From: Romanomermis culicivorax
Taxonomy: Eukaryota; Nematoda; Enoplea; Mermithida; Mermithidae
Length of the DNA: 64,000 bases
Assembly: GCA_963922205.1 (NCBI GenBank)
Contig: CAWUHX010000090.1
Coordinates: 124,001-188,000 of the forward strand
Reading direction: 5' to 3'
Shown: positions 54,828 to 64,000 of the stretch, piece after piece
Layout: each line of letters starts with the position of its first letter
Position numbering within the stretch: position 1 is the first letter of the stretch
Made by a program: the position numbers and the translations under genes
The notes under the pieces: generated by a model
Told to the model about the DNA's origin: nothing
Seen by the model: the letters and a program-made list of their open reading frames with translations, nothing else
Database searches by the model: none

Positions 54828-54985
54828 GTGCTTGTCAGGCTGACGCCAGCTAGTTGAATGTGGCCTATGTTAAGCCGTAAAAACACCAAAAGAGCGCCTT
54901 TCATGGAAGCTGGGCACTTATACGACTGTATAGTCCTGTAAAGCCTGCATTTTCTGGTTTAGAAAAATCAGTAGGTGTATCCACA
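54828..54985 (+). mobile_element. SINE-C, 3' part
   Basis: 'cttgtcaggctgacgccagc' through 'taggtgtatccacaaaaa' matches the SINE-C body and tail. The tRNA head is missing. Confidence 0.6.
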
Positions 54986-55860
54986 AAAAAGACATGGGTG
55001 GGGTTAAGGTTCAAGCCATCAGAGCTTGTAGGTGCACACCAGACACAGTATATACCCTAGAATATTTTCATCAACATGATGCATTCTGACATTTGGCACA
55101 GCAAGCCATGAACATCAAATACTGTTAAGAATTATGTTCTTTAAGATCCTGCTGACATCACAGGAAATGAAGAAGTCTGCGGGATATATGCTCTTAATTA
55201 ATTAGAGTTAGCAGACATATATATGAAAAAGTTTTTGGTGATATTCAGCCCTTTTTTCAAATAATAAAGTACAAATTGAATGAGATCCTGCAAAACAAGA
55301 ACGTCACAAAGAAAGAAACCACTATGGCTGAAAGCTAAAATGTGTTACATGAAAAAATAATAGCGCCCAAGGGCTACAAAATGCCAAGATATAGCCTATA
55401 ATCATACGGGCGCGTCGATTGGATAAAAGCCCACAGGCAAAAAATCGTTAATCTCATCATACACGATATAAATATGTATGAGGAAAGTCGGAAAATCAAT
55501 CACAAATATAGTTGGAAGCTTGATCTAAAAACACGTCCAGACTTGTTTCAAGATGATATGGAAAAATGTGCTATTTACATAGTATGGGTATTTGAGGTAT
55601 TAAACTGAAGTGTTCATTGGTACAGTTCAGCTAAAATAAGAACTCTTCTTTGGTCCAGATTGCCTTCTCGTCAAATGCAACCTTTCAGAAAAGTGTTGCG
55701 AAAAAATTGTTATAGGATTATATAATATAATGTAGTGCAGGAAGCAACCTGCAATGGCAGGGCTTTAGTATATTTATGCACCTATGTAAGCGATGATCAG
55801 ATAGAAATTTTCGACCCCAAATAAGTGAATAATATTTCATTCCAGCTACTATCGTTGGTG
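54986..55860. other. No gene called; one protein-like frame at 55406-55608
   Basis: On the plus strand a frame with no Met start reads ...VNLIIHDINMYEESRKINHK and then SWKLDLKTRPDLFQDD to a stop at about 55608. Its composition is protein-like but no family or splice partner was found. It could be a transposon relic. Confidence 0.3.
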
Positions 55861-55863
55861 AAG

Positions 55864-56240
55864 ACATGCGTTTTTCTTGTAGTGGTGCATGTGGCTGTTC
55901 ATGAAATGGAATGCCTTACACATGCCATCACCAGTACAAACACATTTCTGAATCATCGGCATGGCTCAGTTAGCGCAGTTGAGTAGCACGTGTGACGATG
56001 TGCAAAAGATGCCATCGTGCATTTTCCTCTGAACCCGTAGACTTGATGTTTCTCAGCCAAGTCACGGGCCCAGGCCTGGATTTTTATGAGGGGCACTGCT
56101 GCAGTCGCAACAGGCGATGCAGGGCTGTGCAGTCAGTGGTAGAGCGGCTACCACCCAGTGTGCAAGAACCGTTACACACGTCTGCCTTGTACACAGAAGA
56201 TCGATGCTTTGAACCCCTCACTGAGTGTTATGTTTGTGAT
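55864..56240 (+). mobile_element. SINE-D copy split by a TRIM-B LTR
   Basis: The head GGCTCAGTTAGCGCAGTTGA..AGCACG stops at 55989. It resumes after the LTR with CACGTCTGCCTTGTACACAG and a B-box-like segment. The 4-bp CACG is present on both sides of the insert. Confidence 0.7.
55990..56175 (+). mobile_element. TRIM-B solo LTR (~186 bp), CACG duplication
   Basis: Starts TGTGACGATG and ends CCGTTACA, flanked by CACG on both sides, within the anticodon-arm region of SINE-D. It gives an independent definition of the LTR ends (TGTGAC..GTTACA). Confidence 0.75.
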
Positions 56241-56244
56241 GTGC

Positions 56245-56425
56245 CAGCCACATGTTGTAATGGTGCATATGGCTGTTCATTACTCAGCACACACCGCACT
56301 CACCACTACCACTACAACCACAATTTCCAAACCATTGCTTCATTAGGACAGTTAAATAGGGGTCCGCCTAGTACGACGAAGGTCGAGGGTTCGAGCCCGT
56401 CATGGACCACTAATTTTCTGACACG
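56245..56425 (+). mobile_element. SINE-D copy
   Basis: 'gtaatggtgcatatggctgttcattac' lead, 'caccactaccactac', then a deleted tRNA head with B box GGGTTCGAGCCCG. Confidence 0.6.
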
Positions 56426-56524
56426 GGGACCTCATGGATTTAGGCACACAAAATTGGGGACCATACCAGGGACCATTCCACCTTGGAGGCGAAGGGATTT
56501 TGTAGTAGGTGCCTAGCTGTTCAC

Positions 56525-56700
56525 CATGCGACATGCCACTGAATTTCCACCACCACTACAAGTACAATTTTCGAACCATCCATGTGGCTGGCTTAGCACT
56601 GTTGGGTAGAGCATCTGCCTTGTATGCAGACAGTCGAGGGTTCGAGCCCCTCGCCGAACTTTTTTTTGACACACCAGCCGCATAGATTTGGGCATACAAC
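56525..56700 (+). mobile_element. SINE-D copy
   Basis: Lead with 'ccaccaccactacaagtac', head GGCTTAGCACTGTTGGGTAG, anticodon arm TCTGCCTTGTATGCAGA and a perfect B box GGGTTCGAGCCCC. Confidence 0.7.
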
Positions 56701-56904
56701 ATTTTAATGGGCTAGTGGAAAATTTGTTAAGAGCGTAAAGTTTCTATGAATTATTGCAAGCAAACTGTTTAGCTCCACGTGAATTCAAAATTGGTAAGGT
56801 GGAATAGGACATAATATTATTGATTTGATTTTTTTCCTTTCAGCACAGAGCGGCAACGTTTGAATGATTAATTTCGAATAAGAATTTTGACAAATCGAAG
56901 CACA

Positions 56905-57040
56905 AAGGGTGCAATCGTGCATCTTTCTTTGAACCTGTAGACTTGATGTTGCGCATCCAAGTTGTGGGCCAACACCCAAATTTTTGTGACAGGAACTGCT
57001 GCACTCACCAACAACTGATGCAGGGCTGTGTGGCCCAGCT
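56905..57040 (+). mobile_element. TRIM-B LTR fragment
   Basis: 'tgcatctttctttgaacctg' to 'gatgcagggctgtgtg' matches the LTR; the usual GTAGAGCAGC end is replaced by other sequence. Confidence 0.55.
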
Positions 57041-57179
57041 GGAACCTTTAACCTTCTGCAAACTGGACACGTGTGTTATCCACAGGTCTCATTATGAACA
57101 GCCCACTGAACCTATATTTGCTGCCCACATTAACATGATTAGAATTCCAGAATAGTAATGCTTAGTAAGGGGCACAAAC

Positions 57180-57390
57180 CCTCGACTTTCTGCATATGTT
57201 GTAGTGGTGCATCTGGCTATTCATTGCGCAGCATGTCCTGTACTCACCACCACCACTACATCCACAATTTCCGTACCATCCATGTGGCTCAGTTAGCGCA
57301 GTTGGATAGCACGTCTGCCTTGTATGCAGAAGGTCGAGGGTTCGAGCCCCATACCGAGCATTATGTTTCTGACCACATGCATTTGGGCAT
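57180..57390 (+). mobile_element. SINE-D, best-preserved tRNA(Thr)-like head
   Basis: The head at 57289-57361 has GGCTCAGTTAGCGCAGTTGG (A box), an anticodon stem TCTGC/GCAGA closing a CTTGTAT loop (TGT, threonine) and B box GGGTTCGAGCCCC. The T stem is imperfect. Because the same lead and tail surround all copies, this is a SINE rather than a tRNA gene. Confidence 0.7.
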
Positions 57391-57664
57391 ATGACACATA
57401 TATGGCAGACATGCTACCTAAAATGCTAACTGGGGTCGTTTGTGCAGTGTACACCATGTGATGAACAGCTGGATGCACCACTTAAACAACCCTTCTTGTT
57501 TTGAAGAGGAGGACTCTCTGAACCTAAAATCCACCTGTCCAGCATGTCAAACAATGCTCAGTGAGGTCCATGAACCCTTGGCGTGCCGCACACAATTCAG
57601 ACATGCTACCACTGCACTCAGTAAACCACAGAGTAGTCAGTGTAGTTTACACCGTGCTTCACAG

Positions 57665-58022
57665 GACTATACGGTCATATAAGTGACCACATTATACGAG
57701 AGGCGCTCCTTGGGTGCTTTTTACGGCCTACCCGAGGCTACATTCAGTAGGCTGGCGTCTGCCTGACAAGCAGGACTTGCTCAGCTACCTACCTCATAAT
57801 GGAATAGGCCACCTGCTCATTCGCTGCTAACTGGCTTATTAGACCCTAGCGAGCAGCCTTCCAAGCTTGCCTAAACAATTTATCTAGCCCGAAAGGATGA
57901 ATAGCTGTATCTGCATGGGCCAGCCACCAGAAATTATATTTTGGGTTACGCCTGGAATCAAACCTGGTCCTTGAGACTAATAGTCAAAGGCGATAACCAC
58001 TAGACCCAGAAAGCCAGGAGAA
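57665..58022 (-). mobile_element. SINE-C copy, reverse orientation, near full length
   Basis: The tRNA head at the right end reads reversed as AACCTGGTCCTTGAGACTAA and GATAACCACTAGACCCAGA. The body matches 298-660 throughout. Confidence 0.75.
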
Positions 58023-58897
58023 AGGATTTTTGTTAAAGTCACCAATGTTATATGCCCAAATCCAAATGACCATCATATAAGGAAAATTATGGTTGCTGAG
58101 GAGCTCGAGTTCGGCATACAAGCCAGACCTATCATCCACTTAGCCATGTGGTGATGCTTGCAGGACAGGCCACGTAGTGAAAAGCCGCATGCATCACTAT
58201 AACACATATTTGCTTTGCTATACTGAATAAACGAAGCCTGCAAAAAAGTGATAAAATTGATAATTAAAAGAAATATGCATATGGCATACACACAGAGAAG
58301 AAAAACGACTAATACATATTATACGACTTCTACTGCCTTCTCATGAACGAAGAATAAAAGCAAAGGAGCTTATCACCTAAGCAGCTTCCTTCGTACAGAA
58401 CTTGTACATTACCTTCCCACTGCTTACTTTACGCAAAAAAATCATAATCCCATTACATGCGGAAATAATCGTCAGGTTTCACTCTACTAGACGCAAAAAA
58501 TTAGAGTTCAGACAGCAACATGCTTTGGTCGTACGGCTAGCTCAATGTAATTGATTTTCATGAATCCAATCAGTTAGGGTTGTGCAACAAGCATATAGGA
58601 TAAACGTACATGTAATTGGAATAGTTGCGCTTCTGTGAAGAGTTATAAACCAATTTTCGAAGTCCTCCGAAGCATCCAATTTGAATCCTGTAGTGAAATG
58701 GGCCTTAAAGTAGTGAATTGGTCCGATAAGAGGTTTTCAATTGTTGTATGACTAGAATGATCATTTTACATGCAGCTTTGGATGGTGAATTGGTGTCTAG
58801 AATAAAGTCGCACATTTCTATTGAATTTCAGTTGACTCTGATGTCTGAACTGTGGATGGCAAACTTTTGAAGCTCAAAAGTGAATTTTGAAAACATG
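58023..58897. other. No gene recognised
   Basis: AT-rich with a possible SINE-D tail remnant (about 58030-58150, reversed). No coding signal. Confidence 0.35.
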
Positions 58898-59103
58898 AGC
58901 CTAAGCCTAAGCCTAAGCCTAAGCCTGAGCCTAAGCCTAAGCCTAAGCCTAAGCCTAAGCCTAAGCCTAAGCCTAAGCCTAAGCCTAAGCCTAAGCCTAA
59001 GCCTAAGCCTAAGCCTAAGCATAAGCCTAAGCCTAAGCCTAAGCCTAAGCCTAAGCCTAAGCCTAAGCCTAAGCCTAAGCCTAAGCCTAAGCCTAAGCCT
59101 AAG
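58898..59103 (-). repeat. Interstitial telomere-hexamer array (GCCTAA)n
   Basis: About 34 GCCTAA hexamers with single variants (CCTGAG near 58924, CATAAG near 59020). The flanks carry no FB3 arms. Confidence 0.95.
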
Positions 59104-60345
59104 ATATCCACTATCCGTATCCACGTTTCAGGCACCAGAATCAGCAAAAATCCTCCACGAATATGCAGATCTGAGACTACACTTGCATTTTAGAGATCGT
59201 CCTATCACCTGCGTCCACTTGTTTAATTTGCACATTAGTCACACACCTTCAATTTCAGTGGATTAGATAGCCTACAGCAACCTGAACAGTGTTATGCTGA
59301 CTATTTTCGCCAATAAGGCTTCTTTACAGTGAGAAATTTGGAAAAATGTGTCAGCTTAACAATGGATAGTTTACATGTACATGATATATCGACATTTGTA
59401 ACAAACATGGACAAGTTTCATTATATGAGGGGATAAACTAATAAATATTCAATTTTTACTGATTATCAAGTTCCTGTTCTCATTAAGAGTAATTTTGGAA
59501 TGATTTATAAGGTATTATAAAACACAAAAATGCATGAAGGAGGTCTCTGAGCACTTCAATTCTGGATCAAGCCATACTCTATTATACCAAAATTTTGCTC
59601 CAAGTCCAAGGGACTCTTGATTTAAGCACTTGGGAAGCTTAATTCATTGAAACTTAAGTTTCGTACCTTAATTCCGTTGATTAAAAAGATGATCGTTATT
59701 TTTTGATCAAAAGTCAAATTTAAGAATATAACGAAAATGAAAACTTTCGGGAATAGTTTTCTTTTTCTTGAGAATCGTTACCATACGTTGCGATGATTCT
59801 TATACAATGAAGCGGGTAAAGATGGCTAGAAATGTGTTAAGGGGTGGAGGAAGGAGTAGTTAACGAGGCGAAAAATTGATCAATTTCACATTCTCTAGAA
59901 AAGTAGGAAAAAGCGGAAGTTTCTTCTAAGCAAACGACGAAGATCTAGCCGGGCACACAAAACGAGGGAAATTGCTTCGTTCGGGGCGTCCCTATATATC
60001 GAAAATGTGCATATGCTAATGATGGTATTTCGTGGTTTGCACATCAATTTTGTCAAGCGTGTGCAAGGAAAGACATTAAATATTAATAATTAGCTAATAA
60101 ACTGACGTACTGTATGTCATTCATTTGTATAAATTGGGATGCGTGGTACTGTTAGTCATGTTTCGTTGGACCTCATTGCAACAAAAACGTGAATCGACGT
60201 TTGATTTTTGAGCTTTTAGCTTATTGAGCTAAAACATGGTACACTTTTTTCGTGAGAAATAACACATGAAACAGTACAATGTAGTAACCTGTAACTCCCG
60301 CAGATATAGATCATCATCATGGAAGTGATTTAAGAACCATGATCA
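59104..60345. other. No feature recognised
   Basis: AT-rich non-coding sequence with short frames only. A slightly GC-richer patch (59815-60010) shows no motif. Confidence 0.4.
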
Positions 60346-60364
60346 GCTAGCACAACATTGAGAG

Positions 60365-60480
60365 TCATTATATCATATGCCCAAATACATCTGGGCACTG
60401 TGTTGAAAAAATAAAGCTCAGCGAGAGGCTCGAAGCCTGGACCTTTTGCAGAAATGCTACCAACTGCACTAACTGAGCTG
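60365..60480 (-). mobile_element. SINE-D fragment, reverse
   Basis: 'catatgcccaaatacatctggg' and reversed B box GAGGCTCGAAGCC, then 'aactgcactaactgagc', match SINE-D read backwards. Confidence 0.55.
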
Positions 60481-60595
60481 AGGAGATGCTTTTGTAGCAG
60501 TAGTTGTTGCATGTGTCACGGACCCGGACCTGAATTTTTGTGACGGGTACTGCTGCACTTGCCACAGACGATGCACCAGGCTTGCAGTGGTTATG

Positions 60596-62313
60596 CCGGC
60601 CCCTATAGAGCATATAATTAAGCATACACACACGTAAAAGTATAAGAGAGGGGCCGAGTCACACTTCATCACGTGACCAAGGTCATGTGGACAGTGGATG
60701 CAAGCCTTTACCGTCACCAGGGTCTCTACAGCCACCTGGTTATCTACTGCCACCAAGGTCTCTACAATAATCAGATTGTTTACTGCCACTGGGGTCTCTA
60801 CTGCTACCAGAGCCCTTATTAATACTAGGGTCTCTATGTTGAGGCAACCTGTTCCCGCTACTCGCGACTTCAGTAGAAGTTAGGCTCGGTCCAGGACTTG
60901 AATCCGGAACCTTGCGGCTACCATCTACATGCTCTAACCAACTGAGCCAACTGAGCAACGGGAAAGGTGCTCTTTTTTTGCAACAATTCGTAGTTGAGGT
61001 GGTTGCTTTGGCCACTCTCAACATCCCTCCGCCGTCGAGTTTGATGGACCCTCAAGGGCCACCAGTGTTAATCGAGCAGCAGGAAAGGCACTCTCTTTTT
61101 GCAACATTGAGGTGGCTGGTTTGGCCACTCTCAACATCTACGGCCACCAGGCTCTCTGGCACCATCAGGCTCTCTATCACCACCAGGGTCTCTACGACCA
61201 CCAGGACTGCTACCACTATCATGGTCTTTACGGCCGCCATGGACTCTAGCACCACCAGGTGTTTACTGCCACCGAAATTTGTCATCCCCCCCCCCCCCAA
61301 GGGTTCCTACTGCCAACATGGTCTTTGACCATCACCAGGTCCAATTGTTTTACGGTTTCGGTTTGGGACATGAATTTTACTTGTTCTAAACCATACATGT
61401 AGCCGGGCCCCCAGGTTTGGGTGGAGGTCAGGCGACTTTTTTGGGCTGGGGGTCAGTAATTCCCAAAATTTTGGGGGGAGGGGTCTCTCAAGGAAAAATA
61501 ATTTGATCTTTTCACGTAAAAAGTTCCAAAAATAGTTCAAAAATAGTAATTTTTTTAAACGACCAAAAAAATGTATTCATGACGCAAGGCACTGATATTT
61601 TTCATCAAAAAATTGATATTTTTCAGTGATTTTCCGCGCCAAAGTATGAGGGTCCTCACGGCTACCATATGGCTAGCCATAGGATTGTAAAATCCTGGGG
61701 GGGGGGCGTTTCTATAGCACTCCCCCCAAATTAAATGTATGTTCTAGACCCGTTTTTCGATTATTCCCAAAGCTTAAACATTGTTTTTAGGACACATTTT
61801 TTGTGGACACGATTTTCATGCATTGTGCATAAACAATGTGTCCCTAATATGTGAAAATCGTACCCCAAAACAACGAAAAACGTGTCTCCAAAACAATGCT
61901 TAAGCATACAGAATTATCGAAAAACGTGACCCGAACAAGTAAAATTCATGTCCTGAACAAAAATTTCTGTAAAAATTTTGTAAAAATGAGTAAACCCATA
62001 AACGAGATGGACCCTGTTGCCGGTCAAAGACCATGATGGTATTAAAGACCATGGCGGCTGTAATGGTGGCGGTAGAAACCCTGGTGGTTGTGTAGACTTT
62101 GGTGGCAGTAGAGACCTTGGAAGCAGTAGGGAAAAGTATGGTGGTAGAGAACTCGGTGGCAGTAGAGACTCCTGTGGCGGTAGAGACCTAGTGGTGTCAC
62201 ACGACTTGCTTCCACAGGTTGTGTGATATTGGTCACATGATTTTTGATGACTCCACCCCTTTCCTATACTATAACATTTGTATATGCTCAAGTATAAACC
62301 CCGTAGGGGCCGG
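60596..62313. mobile_element. Foldback element FB1 (copy 2)
   Basis: The ends pair as CCGGCCCCTATAGAGC (left) and inverted CCGGCCCCTACGGGG (right). Matching inner blocks: AAAGTATAAGAGAGGGG versus CCCCTTTCCTATACT, and CACGTGACC/GGTCACATG. The 15-bp CCACCAGGGTCTCTA minisatellite appears left (60715-60835, 61135-61330) and right (62035-62200). The central part contains ACATGAATTTTACTTGTTC and its inverse. A SINE-E is inserted at 60836-61130. Confidence 0.7.
60836..61130 (-). mobile_element. SINE-E copy inside FB1
   Basis: 'gttgaggcaacctgttcccg', reversed B box CTTGAATCCGG and reversed A box TCTAACCAACTGAGCC match the 24165 array. It is followed by a partial second unit (61075-61130). Confidence 0.7.
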
Positions 62314-62699
62314 TAGAATGACTAGCACTAACACACATGGTGATGGAATCATGGGCCCCCTGCCAGCCTCAACAGGGGGAGGTATGTGGTGACAAGAGCT
62401 TCACACTCCCCCTAAAAGAGAATGTGATGATTCACAAAGGGTGCAATTGAGCATTTTCCTTTTAATTCACAGACTTGATGTTGGGCATCCAAGTCACAGG
62501 CCCAGAACTGGATTTTTTGTGATAGGCACTACTGTGCTTGCAACAAGCAATGTAGGGTCGTGCAGTCAGTGGTAGAGCAGCTAACACTCAGTGTACAAAA
62601 ACTGTAACAGATGAGAAAACGAGAAAAAGGTTCGATTTTCGAGAAAAAGGTTCGATTTCAGGTGTAATACAGATCTTTCCATTAGCTGTTGTGGGCAGG

Positions 62700-63240
62700 C
62701 ACAGCATTTCATTGTTATGGAATCAATAGATTGTGTAGGCAAGCTTGGAACACTTTCTGCTGGGGGTCTACTCAGTCCAATGAAAATTATATGGAATTTT
62801 TTTGAGTGAAAATAAATTTGAAAAGTAGGGTGTAGCCAGGTGTCGAACCTCTGGACTGATGTCCTCACCACTAGAACACCACACCATGAGGTGAACCCAG
62901 ATAAAATTGCTCCCCTTGGCAACGATTTTTAGCATACAACCTCAATGCTTGATGGTCGTGGATCTATGACCATTGACAAGTTGCACGTACCTGCTGCTTT
63001 GAACTGACCACCAATGATGTTGCCAACTGTTAACCCAGTTAGCATTTTGGCTATAACGTGCGGTGAATGAGGAGGTTGTTCTATTTCATTTATGTGGTAG
63101 GTAGCTGATCAAGTCCTATTTCTCAGGCAGAAGCTAGCCTATAGAATGTAACCGCAACCTGATGGAAAAGTGCCTCTCACATATGGTGAGCATTTATATG
63201 ACCAGTCATCTAACGCCTGCTTTTTGGGCTATAAAAAAAG
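62700..63240 (+). mobile_element. SINE-C copy, interrupted
   Basis: 'gattgtgtaggcaagcttgg' to 'ctactcagtcc' (62730-62778), then after about 240 bp of other, tRNA-like sequence, 'gttaacccagttagcatttt' to the tail (63030-63240). Confidence 0.6.
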
Positions 63241-63324
63241 GTTACATGTGTACTATCAGTAATTTTAAGAAAGCCTGCAACATACCATCTTCAGGGATCG
63301 AGGGTCCTGGATAGTCACCAATTT

Positions 63325-63440
63325 CACATGGTCAAATTCACATTGCTGGCACATTAGAAAAGTAATGTTTGGTGAGGAGCTCGAATCGTGGATGTCCTGC
63401 ATGCAAGGCAGATGCACTTACGGAACCATGTTGATTGTTC
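63325..63440 (-). mobile_element. SINE-D fragment, reverse
   Basis: Reversed B-box-like GAGGAGCTCGAATCGTGG and CATGCAAGGCAGATGCACTT match the SINE-D head. A similar reversed tRNA-like block is at 63590-63660. Confidence 0.5.
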
Positions 63441-63663
63441 ATGAACCTTAGTTATTATGGCTGTGTTGTATGCAGAACAGGCAGTGTAATGAACAACTGA
63501 GCGCAGCACTGCAACTCATCCTACCATTTGTGGATAAACGACCGCTTCTATGTCATATGCTCAAAAAAGTATATCAGAAAAATAATACCAGGTGAGAGAC
63601 TCGAACATTTGACGTTCTCAATATTAGACAAACGTGCTGTCAACTGTGATAACAAAGCCACGT

Positions 63664-63822
63664 GTTGGGCACCCTGTTGATAACAAGCTGCGTCGAGAAA
63701 TCGCCATGCAAATCGAAAATTGGACGACCAGCCGTGCAGACATTTGCATCGAAATGGAGCACCACAAAGAGAAGGAAGTGATAGTGAAAAATCATTCTTC
63801 ACTGTTATCGTCTTTTCTATAA
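63664..63822 (+). CDS. Possible 3'-terminal exon of an unknown gene
   Basis: The plus frame reads REIAMQIENWTTSRADICIE then MEHHKEKEVIVKNHSSLLSS and stops at 63820-63822. An AATAAA lies 28 bp downstream, inside a stem-loop. Its composition is protein-like and helical, with no family recognised. The acceptor could be AACAAG near 63690; the start is uncertain because the sequence to its left is a SINE. Confidence 0.35.
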   Translation, partial: VGHPVDNKLRREIAMQIENWTTSRADICIEMEHHKEKEVIVKNHSSLLSSFL

Positions 63823-63837
63823 TATTTTCGGAAAATA

Positions 63838-63868
63838 TATGCTGGGATCCAATAAACCTTATCCCAGC
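63838..63868. other. Stem-loop with AATAAA in the loop
   Basis: TGCTGGGAT and ATCCCAGCA form a 9-bp perfect stem around a 12-base loop containing AATAAA. It is placed just after the stop of the possible terminal exon. Confidence 0.45.
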
Positions 63869-64000
63869 AATTTAGTATTAAATTTACATATATAAAGCAG
63901 TGGTGTAACCACGCCCAGCTTGCTGACAGCAAGCTCAGAAAGACTGCTTAGGAATCCTGCGAGTATGTCTATCCCGGAGGGGATACCACTCTCTCCTAGG

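Larger units (their letters stand above)
60515..62609 (+). mobile_element. TRIM-B element split by foldback FB1
   Basis: LTR1 starts before 60515 and is broken at about 60595 (..GCAGTGG). It resumes at about 62314 (TAGAATGACTAGCACT..AACACACA). The internal is 62338-62384, starting TGGTGATGGAATCATGGG and ending CAACAGGGGGAGGTA. LTR2 is 62385-62609, TGTGGTGAC to ACTGTAACA. So an LTR-PBS-PPT-LTR structure of about 0.4 kb was interrupted by FB1. Confidence 0.65.

Noticed and set aside
57289..57361. Functional tRNA-Thr gene
   Set aside because: The T stem is imperfect and the same lead and tail surround every copy, which makes it a SINE head.

Overview
This is a eukaryotic window, most likely from a nematode with a repeat-swollen genome. 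Four stretches carry arrays or seeds of TTAGGC (GCCTAA on the other strand), the hexamer known as the nematode telomere repeat. Coding exons are short and scattered, with GT..AG introns. The recognisable genes are a DEG/ENaC sodium channel, a peptide-type GPCR and a tandem group of single-exon seven-helix receptors. I cannot name the species. One 100-N gap (54137-54236) marks a scaffold join.

Layout. 0-5 kb: a tRNA-derived SINE, an old LTR with a second LTR nested in it, and a small two-exon cysteine-rich gene of unknown function (+). 5.3-7.8 kb: two palindromic foldback elements, one with an interstitial telomere array at its centre. 7.9-25.4 kb: one DEG/ENaC gene on the minus strand, reconstructed here as 11 phase-consistent exons of about 1,056 codons plus a possible N-terminal exon. 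Its introns hold SINEs, a TRIM array, an ACT trinucleotide satellite, two foldback elements, nested Harbinger-like elements and a decayed mariner. 26-43 kb: a tandem array of serpentine-receptor units. Units 1 and 2 are intact and each is preceded by a purine-rich satellite; the third is a chimeric fragment. Solo LTRs can be dated against the paralogous empty sites. 42.8-46.9 kb: a foldback interrupted by a solo LTR, another solo LTR, a second telomere-hexamer array and a TRIM. 47.0-52.0 kb: two exons of a rhodopsin-class peptide GPCR (minus), separated by a 4-kb intron that is mostly an (AACTC)n satellite. 52.2-63.2 kb: a dense mosaic of foldbacks, TRIMs, SINEs and a fourth telomere-hexamer array. 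The right edge may hold a terminal exon.

Main observations. (1) The channel has about 540 extra, sequon-rich residues in its ectodomain between the cysteine-rich region and the last strand before TM2. (2) Three foldback families share a plan of minisatellite arms around a unique centre, and in one family the centre is telomere repeat. (3) There is an LTR-PBS-PPT-LTR family whose internal region is only about 50 bp. (4) Several LTR families here are flanked by matching 4-bp duplications. All family names used (LTR-A, LTR-F, TRIM-B, SINE-C/D/E, FB1-3) are labels made for this window.
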